This document shows positions 44,485 through 53,490 of a stretch of DNA of 64,000 nt, one piece after another. Source of the stretch: an uncultured Pelagibacteraceae bacterium (GTDB taxonomy: Bacteria; Pseudomonadota; Alphaproteobacteria; Pelagibacterales; Pelagibacteraceae); NCBI GenBank assembly GCA_902627565.1, contig CACOJM010000004.1:1-64000 (forward strand), given 5' to 3'. Every line of letters starts with the position of its first letter. Position 1 is the stretch's first letter. The translations under genes and the position numbers were made by a program. The notes under the pieces were generated by a model. That model made no database searches. It saw only the letters and a list, made by a program, of their open reading frames with translations, and had not been told where the DNA came from.

Positions 44485-44915
44485 GTATTAAATTTAATGG
44501 TAAGGAATTTTTATTATCTTGTGAAGATGGACAAGAAGAACATTTAGAAGAGCTATTAATTCAAATTAATCAAAAGTTCAATAATCTTAAAAATGATCTT
44601 GGAAATTTAGGTGAAAATAAACTTTTGTTGATTACAGCAGTAAAAGTAATGGATGAATATTATGAAACAAAAAAAAAAGTAGAACAAAAAAAAAATGAAC
44701 TTAGAGATCTCTCTAATAAATTTAAGGAGCTAAAATCACTGATATATGAATATAAAGATAAAAAAGAAAATGAAATTGACGAGTTAAATTTAAAACATAC
44801 TGATTTAAAAAATGAAATAGCGCTCAATCAACAAAACTATGAAAAATTGATTGATGAAGCGACTAATGAAATTTCAAGCTTTATAAAAAAAGCTAACCAA
44901 GAGAATCTATCCTAG
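44472..44915 (+). CDS. zapA: Cell division protein ZapA
   Basis: A 147-residue protein whose N-terminal 75 residues match ZapA (VSIKFNGKEFLLSC, LLITAVKVMDEY). The rest is a long charged coiled coil, making it larger than typical ZapA (about 100). It binds and cross-links FtsZ filaments. It is followed after 7 bases by fthC, the order found across alphaproteobacteria; the 6S RNA that often lies between these genes does not fit in this gap. Confidence 0.83.
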   Translation: MANVSIKFNGKEFLLSCEDGQEEHLEELLIQINQKFNNLKNDLGNLGENKLLLITAVKVMDEYYETKKKVEQKKNELRDLSNKFKELKSLIYEYKDKKENEIDELNLKHTDLKNEIALNQQNYEKLIDEATNEISSFIKKANQENLS

Positions 44916-44922
44916 TAAATTT

Positions 44923-45468
44923 GTGAAAAAATCTCAAATCAGAAAATCAATTCTTAAGTTAAGAAAAAAAACTATTGATAAAAATATTTTTGTCAATTTT
45001 AAAGATATATTTAAAATATTAAAGAATAGAAATATTAAGGGCAAAATAATTGGAGGATACTATCCATACAATAATGAATTAGATTGTTCTGAAATTTTAA
45101 AAAAATTTGAAAACAAAAAGTATTTGATAACTTTACCGAAAATCAAAAATAACTTTAAAATGAATTTTTTTGAATGGACATCAAAAGACCCTTTAACAAT
45201 TAACAAATATGGAATACCCGAACCAAGTTCTAATAAACCTAGATTTCCAGATATTATATTTGTTCCATTGTTAGCTTTTGATAAAGATTTGAACAGAGTG
45301 GGTTATGGAGGAGGCTATTATGATAGATATATTCAAAGAATAAAAAGAAAAAAAAAATTTCTTTTAATTGGATTAGCTTATTCTTTTCAAAAAGTAAAAA
45401 AAGTTCCAACAAATAAACATGATATGAAATTAGATTTTATAGTGACAGAAAAAAACGTGGTGAAATGA
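44923..45468 (+). CDS. fthC: 5-formyltetrahydrofolate cyclo-ligase
   Basis: A 181-residue enzyme of normal length. GGYYPYNNELD is the substrate segment and GYGGGYYDRYI is the ATP/phosphate signature. It converts 5-formyl-THF to 5,10-methenyl-THF using ATP. The start is GTG. It overlaps the phosphoesterase gene by four bases. Confidence 0.92.
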   Translation: MKKSQIRKSILKLRKKTIDKNIFVNFKDIFKILKNRNIKGKIIGGYYPYNNELDCSEILKKFENKKYLITLPKIKNNFKMNFFEWTSKDPLTINKYGIPEPSSNKPRFPDIIFVPLLAFDKDLNRVGYGGGYYDRYIQRIKRKKKFLLIGLAYSFQKVKKVPTNKHDMKLDFIVTEKNVVK

Positions 45469-46271
45469 AAATATTATTTTTAGGAGATGTTGTTGGAATT
45501 TCTGGTTGTACAAAGTTAATTGATAATCTTCAAATCCAAATCAAGCAAAAAAATATTGATTTTGTGATTGTAAATGGAGAAAATGCTGATGATACAGGGG
45601 TAGGTCTTACCAAAGAAATTTGTGAAAAATTTTTTAATTGTGGTGTTAATGTTATTACCTCTGGAAATCATGTTTGGGATCAAAAAGATATTATGAAATA
45701 TATTGAAAATGAGAATAGACTTTTGAGACCAAAAAATTTGTTTGAACCTGCACCTGGAAAAGGATTCGAAGTGTATGATACCTCGGAGAAATTGAAAATA
45801 GGTGTATTAAATCTAATGGGAAATGTTTTTATGAAAAAAAGTAATGATGTTTTTGATATAGCCAATCAATTTATTAATAAGTTTAAGCTAAAAAAAGATT
45901 ATGATTTTTTGATTGTTGATTTTCATGGAGAAATTACAAGTGAAAAAAATGCAATTGGACACTTTTTTGATGGCAAAGCAACTCTTGTCATTGGTTCACA
46001 TACTCATATTCCCACTAACGACGCCAGAATTTTAAATAATGGAACTGCGTATCAAACAGACGCAGGAATGTGTGGTGACTATGATTCAGTAATAGGCATG
46101 AATAAATATAATTCATTAAATAGATTTTTAAAGAAAGATTCAGTTAAACATTACCCTGCAGTTGGGGAGGCGACTTTAAGTGGAGTTATTGTTGATTGTA
46201 ATATAGAAACAGGATTAGCAAATAAAATAGAAAGTTATATTTTTGGTGGTCAATTAGATAGAAATAATTAA
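45465..46271 (+). CDS. YmdB-like metallophosphoesterase
   Basis: A 268-residue protein of the TIGR00282/YmdB family: FLGDVVG with the first metal aspartate, NGENADDTGVGL, TSGNHVWD with the metal histidine, VDFHGE, GSHTHIPT, and QTDAGMCGDYDSVIGM. YmdB of Bacillus is a 2',3'-cyclic nucleotide phosphodiesterase that affects RNA turnover; the role in alphaproteobacteria is not established. It is coupled to fthC by a four-base overlap and lies 3 bases before yebC. Confidence 0.87.
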   Translation: MKILFLGDVVGISGCTKLIDNLQIQIKQKNIDFVIVNGENADDTGVGLTKEICEKFFNCGVNVITSGNHVWDQKDIMKYIENENRLLRPKNLFEPAPGKGFEVYDTSEKLKIGVLNLMGNVFMKKSNDVFDIANQFINKFKLKKDYDFLIVDFHGEITSEKNAIGHFFDGKATLVIGSHTHIPTNDARILNNGTAYQTDAGMCGDYDSVIGMNKYNSLNRFLKKDSVKHYPAVGEATLSGVIVDCNIETGLANKIESYIFGGQLDRNN

Positions 46272-46274
46272 TTT

Positions 46275-46997
46275 ATGGCAGGACACTCACATTGGGCAGG
46301 TATAAAACACAAAAAAGGAAAAGCAGATAAACAGAGATCTAAGATTTTTTCCAAACTATCAAAAGAAATTACTGTGGCTGCAAAGTTAGGAGATAAAGAT
46401 CCAGCTATGAATCCGAGATTGAGATCTGCAATTCAAGCTGCGAGATCTGCCAATATGCCAAAAAATAATATAGAGAGAGCCATAAATAAATCATCATCAA
46501 ATGATGTATCTAATTTTGAAAATTTAAGATATGAGGGTTTTGGGCCAGATAAAGTCGCAGTAATTGTTGAGACATTAACAGACAATAGAAACAGAACTGC
46601 GTCAAATATAAGAACTATATTTCAAAAATCTGGAGGTAGTTTAGGAACTCAAGGCTCAGCATCTCATAATTTTAATCAACTTGGAATAATTAAAATAGAT
46701 AAAAATGAGATATCTGACGAAAAAATTTTAGAACTAGCTATTGAAGCTGGTGCGGATGAATGTAAATCTAATAAAACTTTTCATGAAATTCAATGCTCGA
46801 TGACTGATATCTATAATGTTAAAAAAGAATTAGAAAAAAAAATAAATAATTTTATATCCACTGAAATAGAGTGGATCCCATTAAACAGTGTTCAAATCAC
46901 AAAAGAAAAAAATGAAGATCTAATCAATTTTTTTGAAACATTAGAGGATGATGATGATGTTCAGTACGTATATTCAAACGCTGAGTTTTTAAATTGA
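46275..46997 (+). CDS. yebC: YebC/PmpR family protein
   Basis: A 240-residue protein with the invariant opening AGHSHWAGIKHKKGKADKQR and GGSLGTQGS in the middle. The family includes transcriptional regulators and a factor that helps translation of proline-rich stretches. It precedes ruvC, as in many bacteria. Normal length, no anomalies. Confidence 0.94.
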   Translation: MAGHSHWAGIKHKKGKADKQRSKIFSKLSKEITVAAKLGDKDPAMNPRLRSAIQAARSANMPKNNIERAINKSSSNDVSNFENLRYEGFGPDKVAVIVETLTDNRNRTASNIRTIFQKSGGSLGTQGSASHNFNQLGIIKIDKNEISDEKILELAIEAGADECKSNKTFHEIQCSMTDIYNVKKELEKKINNFISTEIEWIPLNSVQITKEKNEDLINFFETLEDDDDVQYVYSNAEFLN

Positions 46998-46999
46998 AT

Positions 47000-47494
47000 A
47001 TGTTGATAATCGGAATAGATCCTGGCGTCTCTGGTTCAATTTGTTTTTTTAAAGATGGTAAAATTTTAGATGTAATAGAAATGCCAACTATGAATGAAGG
47101 CAAAAAAAACAAAAAACAAGTGAATGGATCTCAAATATATAATGAAATAGCTAAAAGAATTGATAAAGACAAGATATTTAATACAAGAGTGGTTATAGAG
47201 CATGTAACTGCAATGCCTGGACAGGGTGTAACCAGCATGTTTAATTTTGGCCAATCTTTTGGAATTTTAAAAGGCATTTGTTCAGCAATGCAATTACCTA
47301 TGTATTTTGTTAGACCTGCAAAATGGAAGAGATACTTTAACTTAATTAATTCTGAAAAAGATGCTAGCAGAACAAGAGCGATTGAAATTTTTCCTTATTT
47401 TTCTTCACAGTTATCAAAAAAAAAAGACTCAAATAAAGCTGATGCTATATTAATTGCAAGTTTTTATTATGAAACTTATAAAATTGAAGATTAA
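47000..47494 (+). CDS. ruvC: RuvC-like Holliday junction resolvase, phage-type
   Basis: About 164 residues, RNase H fold with IGIDPGVSG (first catalytic aspartate), VVIEHV (glutamate) and NKADAILIA (last aspartate). TAMPGQGVTSMFNFGQSFG and VRPAKWKRYF are segments of RuvC-like enzymes found in phages and some alphaproteobacteria and differ from E. coli RuvC. A TTG two codons upstream, overlapping the yebC stop, is an alternative start; I prefer the ATG giving MLIIGIDPG. ruvA and ruvB, normally next, are absent here: tolQ follows. Confidence 0.85.
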   Translation: MLIIGIDPGVSGSICFFKDGKILDVIEMPTMNEGKKNKKQVNGSQIYNEIAKRIDKDKIFNTRVVIEHVTAMPGQGVTSMFNFGQSFGILKGICSAMQLPMYFVRPAKWKRYFNLINSEKDASRTRAIEIFPYFSSQLSKKKDSNKADAILIASFYYETYKIED

Positions 47495-47545
47495 TCTCAA
47501 CAAACTTAGACAAATTCATGACACATTTAAGTGTGAGAAGATCCT

Positions 47546-48220
47546 ATGGAAGCAGATATATCGACTCAAGCAGTAGGTCTAGCATCAAGTGCAGATTTTT
47601 CGTTATTTAATTTATTTGTAAGAGCAGATGTTATAGTTAAATCTGTGATAGTATTATTAATTGCATGTTCAATTTACTCGTGGGCAGTAATTATAGAAAA
47701 ATTCAAACTATTTAAAAAAATAAATATTTCAACTGAAGAATTTGAAACAAAATTTTGGAATTCAAAATCAGCTGAAACATTTTATAATAATCTACCCGCA
47801 AATGTTGAAGATCCAATGGCATTGATTTTTAAGGATGCGATGCAAAATTTACTGAAAAGAAGATCTAAATCGGATTTAAATAACAGAATGACCACTTTGC
47901 TAGAAACAGGAATTGAAAAGCAAATGTCAAAAATTAGTAAGGGCTTTACTTTTTTGGCTACTGTGGGATCTACTGCACCTTTCATAGGTTTGTTCGGAAC
48001 AGTTTGGGGTATTATGAATTCTTTTCAATCAATTGCTATTTCTAGAAATACTAGTTTAGCAATTGTAGCTCCTGGAATTGCTGAAGCATTATTTGCAACT
48101 GCCCTAGGGTTATTAGCTGCAATACCAGCGGTAGTTGCTTATAATAAATTTAACAATGATTCTATAAAATATTCGCAGAAGCTAGAAAATTTCTCAAGAA
48201 GATTTTTAACTATAATCTAA
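47546..48220 (+). CDS. tolQ: Tol-Pal system proton channel subunit TolQ
   Basis: A 224-residue protein with an N-terminal membrane helix (VIVLLIACSIYSWAVIIEKF) and two later helices in FLATVGSTAPFIGLFGTVWG and IAEALFATALGLLAAIPAV, the MotA/TolQ/ExbB signature. With TolR it forms the proton-driven motor that energises TolA for outer-membrane constriction during division. The gene starts 51 bases after ruvC, where a promoter may lie. TolR starts 1 base after its stop. Confidence 0.96.
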   Translation: MEADISTQAVGLASSADFSLFNLFVRADVIVKSVIVLLIACSIYSWAVIIEKFKLFKKINISTEEFETKFWNSKSAETFYNNLPANVEDPMALIFKDAMQNLLKRRSKSDLNNRMTTLLETGIEKQMSKISKGFTFLATVGSTAPFIGLFGTVWGIMNSFQSIAISRNTSLAIVAPGIAEALFATALGLLAAIPAVVAYNKFNNDSIKYSQKLENFSRRFLTII

Positions 48221-48221
48221 A

Positions 48222-48638
48222 ATGGCATTTAAATTAAATCGTTCATCTAAAGAACCATTGAGTGAAATCAATGTAACTCCATTTGTTGATGTGATGTTGG
48301 TTTTATTAATTATATTTATGGTTACAGCTCCATTATTAACAGTTGGTGTTCAAGTTGATCTACCTGAAAGTTCTGCCGACTCTTTGCCAGAAGAGGCTGA
48401 GCCACTAACACTAACAATAAATTCTAAAGGAGAGATATTTATTCAGGAGTCTAAAGTGGAATATGAAAAAATAATTGCAAAAGTCTTAGCAGTTTCAAAA
48501 AATAGAACTGATACAAGAATATATGTGAGAGGTGATAAAACTATAAATTATGGCAGAGTTCTTGAAATAATGGGTTTGTTATCTGGATCAGGTTTTACAA
48601 AAGTTGCATTAATATCTGAGCCTTACAAAGAGAGGTAG
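48222..48638 (+). CDS. tolR: Tol-Pal system subunit TolR
   Basis: A 138-residue ExbD/TolR protein. One N-terminal membrane helix contains the conserved aspartate (INVTPFVDVMLVLLIIFMV), followed by a periplasmic domain with IYVRGDKTINYGRV. It works with TolQ. The stop is followed by tolA, whose ribosome-binding site AGAGG overlaps the end of tolR. Confidence 0.96.
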   Translation: MAFKLNRSSKEPLSEINVTPFVDVMLVLLIIFMVTAPLLTVGVQVDLPESSADSLPEEAEPLTLTINSKGEIFIQESKVEYEKIIAKVLAVSKNRTDTRIYVRGDKTINYGRVLEIMGLLSGSGFTKVALISEPYKER

Positions 48639-48643
48639 CAAAG

Positions 48644-49453
48644 TTGAATAGAAGCATAATCATATCTTCTTCTTTACATTTGCTATTAATAATTATCACT
48701 GCATTAAGCTTACCTTTTTTAGCTAAAAAACCTATAGATCTTCCACCGATTGTATCTATTGAATTAATTCAAATTACTGATCAAACAAATATTCCTTTTG
48801 CTCCAAAAGCAAAAAAGATAATAGAAAAAGTAAAAGAGAAAGAAAAAAAATTAGTATCAGAACAAGCACCACCTAAAAAGGTAAAAAAAATAAAGCCTGA
48901 TGCAATACCTTTGCCTGATGATAAAGTAGATAAAATAAAAGAAATTGAAGACGATAAACAAAACCCTGAAAAAATAGATACTGAAGTAAAACAGGTTTCT
49001 GAATTTGAAAAAGATGAATTATTTGATCCAAACAATATTGCTGCTCTAATAGACAAATCAAAAGAGGAGAGTGCCGAAACAACAAATAAGAATGATAAAA
49101 TTACTCAAGATCAGCAAAAAAGTGTAGAAAATGTTGGTCTGTCTCTAAGTGAGGAAGATGCTTTAAAGGCACAAATATTTGCATGTTGGAGCATTCCATT
49201 AGGTTTACCCTATAATGAAAATTTGTTAGTAAGAATAAAATTAAAATTAAAACCTGATGGTACAGTTATGAAATCAGAAATATTAGATCATGCACGTATG
49301 AACAAACCTGGTCAAGGTTTTTATAAGGTTTTAGCCGAAAGTGCACTTCGTGCTGTCAAATTGTGTCAACCACTAAGAGTTCCTACAACAGGTTATGAAA
49401 GGTGGAAAGAATTACAACTTAATTTTGATGCAAGAGAGATGTTAGAAGGGTAA
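48644..49453 (+). CDS. tolA: TolA-like protein of the Tol-Pal system
   Basis: A 269-residue protein: N-terminal membrane helix (about residues 3-25), a proline/lysine/glutamate-rich spacer (50-150) and a C-terminal domain with IFACWSIPLGLPYNENLLVRIKLKLKPDG, typical of TolA/TonB domain III. It is shorter than E. coli TolA (421). It couples the TolQR motor to TolB and Pal. The start is TTG, 8 bases behind AGAGG. Confidence 0.88.
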   Translation: MNRSIIISSSLHLLLIIITALSLPFLAKKPIDLPPIVSIELIQITDQTNIPFAPKAKKIIEKVKEKEKKLVSEQAPPKKVKKIKPDAIPLPDDKVDKIKEIEDDKQNPEKIDTEVKQVSEFEKDELFDPNNIAALIDKSKEESAETTNKNDKITQDQQKSVENVGLSLSEEDALKAQIFACWSIPLGLPYNENLLVRIKLKLKPDGTVMKSEILDHARMNKPGQGFYKVLAESALRAVKLCQPLRVPTTGYERWKELQLNFDAREMLEG

Positions 49454-49461
49454 TATAAATT

Positions 49462-50802
49462 ATGATAAGACTATTATTGATACTATTTTATATTTTAATT
49501 CCTTTTAAAAGTTTTGCATTAATTGAAGTTGATATAACTAGAGGTAACTTAAATCCACTACCAATAGCAGTTTCACCTTTGTCTATAGATGAAAATTCGA
49601 AAAAAAATTTTGAAAAAATTTTAAAAAAAAAGAATATAGGAGAAGAAATTTCAATAATTGTAGAAAATAACCTCAAAACATCCGGGCTATTTAATCCATT
49701 AAATAAAGATGCATTTTTACAAGCTCCAGATATTGCAAATTTGAAACCAAGATTTGAAGATTGGAATCTCATAAAAGCTCAAGCTTTAATAACTGGGAAA
49801 GTGTCATTTGTTGAAGAAAAGCTTAGAGTTGAATTTAGATTATGGGATGTTCTTGCTGGCAAAGAAATGATAGCACTTGCTTTTACCACAGTTCCCAATA
49901 ATTGGAGAAGAGTTGGTCACATAATTACTGATAAAGTTTACCAGCGTTTAACAGGTGAAAAAGGATATTTTGATACAAGAATTATTTATGTTGCTGAGGA
50001 GGGTCCAAAAACAAAAAGAATTAAAAAACTGGCAATAATGGATCAAGATGGCGCTAACAATAAATTTTTAACTTTAGGTAACGAATTGGTTTTAACACCG
50101 CGTTTTAATCCCTCAAGTCAGATGGTAACATATCTATCTTATTTTAGAAATTTACCAAGAGTGTATCTTTTAGATATTGAAACAGGAATGCAAGAAGTTG
50201 TAGGAGATTTCCCAGGTATGACTTTTGCACCAAGATTTTCTCCCGATGGAAAAAAAATTATTATGAGTTTTGCGAAAGATGGTAATTCAGATATTTATAC
50301 AATGGATTTAGAAAACAGAATTGTAGAAAAAATTACTAATCATCCATCCATAGATACATCACCATCATATTCACCTGATGGAAAGTTTATTTGTTTTAAT
50401 TCAGACAGAAGTGGATATCAACAAATTTATGTTATGAAAAGTAATGGCAGTAATGTTAAAAGAATATCTTTTGGCAAAGGTCTTTATGGAACACCGGTCT
50501 GGTCACCTAGAGGAGATTTGATAGCATTTACAAAATTACATAAAGGAAAATTCTACATTGGAGTTATGAGAACGGATGGAAGTGGAGAAAGATTATTAAC
50601 TGAGAACTTTTATCAAGAAGCTCCATCCTGGTCTCCTAATGGTCGAGTATTGATATTTTACAGAGAAACCAAAACTGATGAAAAGGGTGAGGGATTTTCA
50701 GCTAAATTATGGTCAATAGATTTAACAGGCTATAATGAGAGAATGGTTGATACCCCAACTGATGCTTCGGACCCATCATGGTCATCTTTATTAAGTAATT
50801 AA
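49462..50802 (+). CDS. tolB: Tol-Pal system periplasmic protein TolB
   Basis: A 446-residue protein with an N-terminal signal peptide (to about residue 19, FKSFA-LIE), a D1 domain and a six-bladed beta-propeller with repeated [19 protein letters not shown] and WSPNG motifs. It binds Pal and, through the D1/N-terminus, TolA. It lies 8 bases after tolA. pal follows after about 85 bases, leaving space for a separate promoter. Confidence 0.95.
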   Translation: MIRLLLILFYILIPFKSFALIEVDITRGNLNPLPIAVSPLSIDENSKKNFEKILKKKNIGEEISIIVENNLKTSGLFNPLNKDAFLQAPDIANLKPRFEDWNLIKAQALITGKVSFVEEKLRVEFRLWDVLAGKEMIALAFTTVPNNWRRVGHIITDKVYQRLTGEKGYFDTRIIYVAEEGPKTKRIKKLAIMDQDGANNKFLTLGNELVLTPRFNPSSQMVTYLSYFRNLPRVYLLDIETGMQEVVGDFPGMTFAPRFSPDGKKIIMSFAKDGNSDIYTMDLENRIVEKITNHPSIDTSPSYSPDGKFICFNSDRSGYQQIYVMKSNGSNVKRISFGKGLYGTPVWSPRGDLIAFTKLHKGKFYIGVMRTDGSGERLLTENFYQEAPSWSPNGRVLIFYRETKTDEKGEGFSAKLWSIDLTGYNERMVDTPTDASDPSWSSLLSN

Positions 50803-50876
50803 GGTAAATTAACTTGATTTTTTAACTTGAAACATCTAATTAGTTGTGAAAAAGTTAAGAATAAGAAATATTGATC

Positions 50877-50882
50877 AAGGAG
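50877..50882 (+). promoter_or_regulatory. Ribosome-binding site deciding the pal start
   Basis: AAGGAG, 5 bases before the internal ATG that opens the lipoprotein signal peptide. The longer reading frame that begins 42 bases further upstream has no such site. Confidence 0.7.
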
Positions 50883-50887
50883 CAATA

Positions 50888-51367
50888 ATGAAACTAAACA
50901 AAATTCTAAAAAACACATTCTTGGTAATTGTTGCGTGTTTAGCACTATCGGCTTGTGCAACTTCTAAGAAATCAACAGGACAAATGCAAGGAGATGTTTA
51001 TACTGGTACTGATACAGTAGAATATTTAGCTTCAGGTGTTCCTGATAGAGTTTTCTTTGCAACAAATGAGTCAGTTTTAACAACAGCATCTCGAGAAACT
51101 CTGAGAAAACAAGCTGCGTGGTTAAGAAAAAATTCTGATATAACTATTGTGCTAGAAGGTCATGCTGATGAAAGAGGAACAAGAGAATACAATTTAGCAT
51201 TAGGAGAAAGAAGAGCTAATGCTGCTAAAGATTATTTGATGACTTATGGAATTTCCTCTGACAGAATTTCAGTTTTAAGTTATGGAAAAGAGAGACCAGT
51301 TGATTCAGGATCTAATCCTTTAGCTTGGTCAAAAAACAGAAGATCTGTTACTGTAAAAGCAAATTAA
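50888..51367 (+). CDS. pal: Peptidoglycan-associated lipoprotein Pal
   Basis: A 159-residue lipoprotein: signal peptide with lipobox LSAC, so the mature protein starts at the cysteine at about residue 23. The OmpA-like domain has VFFATNESVLT, EGHADERGTREYNLALGERRA and a basic end (NRRSVTVKAN). It anchors the outer membrane to peptidoglycan and binds TolB. I start at the second ATG because of its AAGGAG and because it yields a clean lipoprotein signal. A strong terminator follows. Confidence 0.95.
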   Translation: MKLNKILKNTFLVIVACLALSACATSKKSTGQMQGDVYTGTDTVEYLASGVPDRVFFATNESVLTTASRETLRKQAAWLRKNSDITIVLEGHADERGTREYNLALGERRANAAKDYLMTYGISSDRISVLSYGKERPVDSGSNPLAWSKNRRSVTVKAN

Positions 51368-51380
51368 TTAAAAAATTTAT

Positions 51381-51419
51381 AAGACCCTTAACCATCATAA
51401 ATGTTTAAGGGTCTTTTTT
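51381..51419 (+). terminator. Rho-independent terminator after pal
   Basis: An 11-base-pair perfect stem (AAGACCCTTAA with TTAAGGGTCTT) with a 13-base loop is followed by a run of T residues (six in the last stretch). It is the clearest intrinsic terminator in the window and would end the tol-pal transcript before cpoB. Confidence 0.9.
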
Positions 51420-51449
51420 CTGCCATTATTTTAACCATAAATAATTATC

Positions 51450-52442
51450 ATGAGTTTTATTAGTAAAATTTTTAAACTAAATTTTATTTTTTTTATTATT
51501 TTTTTATATTTTTCAAATTCATTTGCAGACAATCACAATATCTATGAAACATTAGAAAAAATTCAAAAAGATATCAAAACCTTGGAGAAAGCAGTTTATT
51601 CAGAGTCAGCTAGTGCTAATAATATCACGGGAAGTTCTGAAATTATTTCTGAAAATAATTCTGAGGATGTTCTAACAAGACATCTTTTAAAACTTTCTGA
51701 AATAGAAAGTCAATTTCAACAACTAACAAATAAGTTTGAAGAAATTAATTTTAAGTTAGACAAGTTATCAAACAGGTTGTCAAAAGTTCAAGCTGATAAT
51801 CAAATAAGATTTCAAGATTTAGAAAATTCATATTCATCAGAAGAGGGAATAAAAAAAATAACAAAAAAAAATAAAAGTGATGAAAATGAAATTTTACCTG
51901 GAAGTTCTCAACCACAGGATTTAGGATCTATTTCCTATAAAGATACAACTACTCAAGAAACAACTCAACAAACACAATCGATCGATACAACCGCAACAAT
52001 CATCACAGAAAATTTTCAATCAGAGGAAAAAATTCTTCCTAATGAGCCGCCAGAAAAACAATATGAGTTTGCAACAAGTTTTTTGAAAGTTGGAGACTAT
52101 TCAACTGCCGAAAGAGCTTTTAGAGAATTTGTTACAACAAACCCTGAGCATAGCTTAGCTGGTAATGCGCAATATTGGTATGCGGAAACTTTTAGAATAA
52201 GACAACTTTATACAGATGCAGCTTCAGCATACTTGGAAGGTTATCAAAAATATCCTAAAGGAGAAAAAGCTCCTGTAAATTTATTAAAGCTTGGTGTATC
52301 TATGGTACAGATAGGAGAAAAAGATCAAGGTTGTAAAATGATTAATGGTGTAGAAAAACAATACCCAAACGCAAATCAATCTGTGATCCAAAAAGCAAAA
52401 TATGAGTCTAAGAAATTTGAATGCAAAAATCAAAATTCCTAA
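51450..52442 (+). CDS. cpoB: Tol-Pal associated periplasmic protein CpoB/YbgF
   Basis: A 330-residue protein: signal peptide (to about residue 26, cleavage at FA-DN), coiled coil (80-130), a linker rich in threonine and glutamine, and a C-terminal TPR region (YEFATSFLKVGDYSTAERAFREFV, AGNAQYWYAETF). It coordinates peptidoglycan synthesis with outer-membrane constriction in E. coli. It is separated from pal by a terminator, so it has its own promoter. The 3' end overlaps tilS by 41 bases. Confidence 0.9.
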   Translation: MSFISKIFKLNFIFFIIFLYFSNSFADNHNIYETLEKIQKDIKTLEKAVYSESASANNITGSSEIISENNSEDVLTRHLLKLSEIESQFQQLTNKFEEINFKLDKLSNRLSKVQADNQIRFQDLENSYSSEEGIKKITKKNKSDENEILPGSSQPQDLGSISYKDTTTQETTQQTQSIDTTATIITENFQSEEKILPNEPPEKQYEFATSFLKVGDYSTAERAFREFVTTNPEHSLAGNAQYWYAETFRIRQLYTDAASAYLEGYQKYPKGEKAPVNLLKLGVSMVQIGEKDQGCKMINGVEKQYPNANQSVIQKAKYESKKFECKNQNS

Positions 52443-53433
52443 ACTATTAAAAAATAAATTAAAAAATAAAAAAATAAAAAAAATTTACGATAATTTTGTT
52501 AGGACCCTTAAAATTAATCAAGATTTTATCGTTGGAGTTTCTGGTGGTCCTGACAGTCTAGCATTGGCCTTTTTTGCAAAGGTATACTCTATCGAAAATC
52601 AACTAAATGTTAAGTTTTTAATTGTTGATCATAAACTTAGAAGAGAGTCAACTCAGGAGGCAAAACATGTAAAAAAAATTTTAAAAAATTTTTCTATTGA
52701 TTGTGATATTTTAACTTGGAAAGGAAAAAAGCCAAAAAATAACATTCAATCTTCAGCAAGGAAAAAAAGATATGATTTATTAATCTCAGAATGTAAAAAA
52801 TTGAGATTTAAAAACATTCTTGTAGCACATCACCAGGATGATTTATTTGAAAATTTTTTTATTAGAATTTTGCGAGGAAGTGGTCTTAAAGGCTTAATTT
52901 CTCTAGATACAAAAACTACATTCAATGATATCAATATTTTGAGACCTTTGCTTTATCAAAAAAAAGATGATCTGTTATTTGTTTCAAATTTTGTATTTAA
53001 TTTTTTTATAAAAGATCCGTCTAATGATGAGGAAAAATTTAAAAGAATCAGAGTAAGAAAACTATTGTTTGAATTGAAAAAAGAGGGTTTAGATGAAAAA
53101 AAATTTACTGATACAATAAAAAATCTTAAACATTCAGATTCTGTCATTAATTTTTTTGTTGATAAGAATATCAAACAAAACTCTTTTTTTTCCAAAAAAA
53201 ATGGGTTTATTTTAAATCAGGATTTTTTTTTTCAACCCTATGAAATAATTTTTAGATCTTTCTCTGATTTAATTAAATTAACTGGTAAAAAGTATTATCC
53301 GGTAAGAGGTAGAAAATTAGATCAAATTATTAATCAAATTATTCAAAAATCTTTTAAAAAGGGAACTTTAGGTGGTTGTGTCATAAAAAAGGTGAGTGAA
53401 ACAATAATAATCTCAAAAGAACACCAAAACTAA
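52402..53433 (+). CDS. tilS: tRNA(Ile)-lysidine synthase
   Basis: A 343-residue enzyme. The PP-loop ATP motif SGGPDS is at residues 47-52; VDHKLRRES and HHQDDLFENFFIRILRGSG are the tRNA/lysine sites. It converts cytidine to lysidine at position 34 of tRNA-Ile(CAT). It lacks part of the long C-terminal region of E. coli TilS. The chosen ATG lies within cpoB; a nearby TTG 15 bases downstream is possible. ftsH follows, as in many bacteria. Confidence 0.92.
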   Translation: MSLRNLNAKIKIPKLLKNKLKNKKIKKIYDNFVRTLKINQDFIVGVSGGPDSLALAFFAKVYSIENQLNVKFLIVDHKLRRESTQEAKHVKKILKNFSIDCDILTWKGKKPKNNIQSSARKKRYDLLISECKKLRFKNILVAHHQDDLFENFFIRILRGSGLKGLISLDTKTTFNDINILRPLLYQKKDDLLFVSNFVFNFFIKDPSNDEEKFKRIRVRKLLFELKKEGLDEKKFTDTIKNLKHSDSVINFFVDKNIKQNSFFSKKNGFILNQDFFFQPYEIIFRSFSDLIKLTGKKYYPVRGRKLDQIINQIIQKSFKKGTLGGCVIKKVSETIIISKEHQN

Positions 53434-53490
53434 GCTACATGAAGCAAAATAGACACTTGTCAATTTGATAATAATTCTTATTTTATAGTA

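Noticed and set aside
44916..44922. 6S RNA gene between zapA and fthC, a common alphaproteobacterial position
   Set aside because: The gap is 7 bases; no RNA gene fits.
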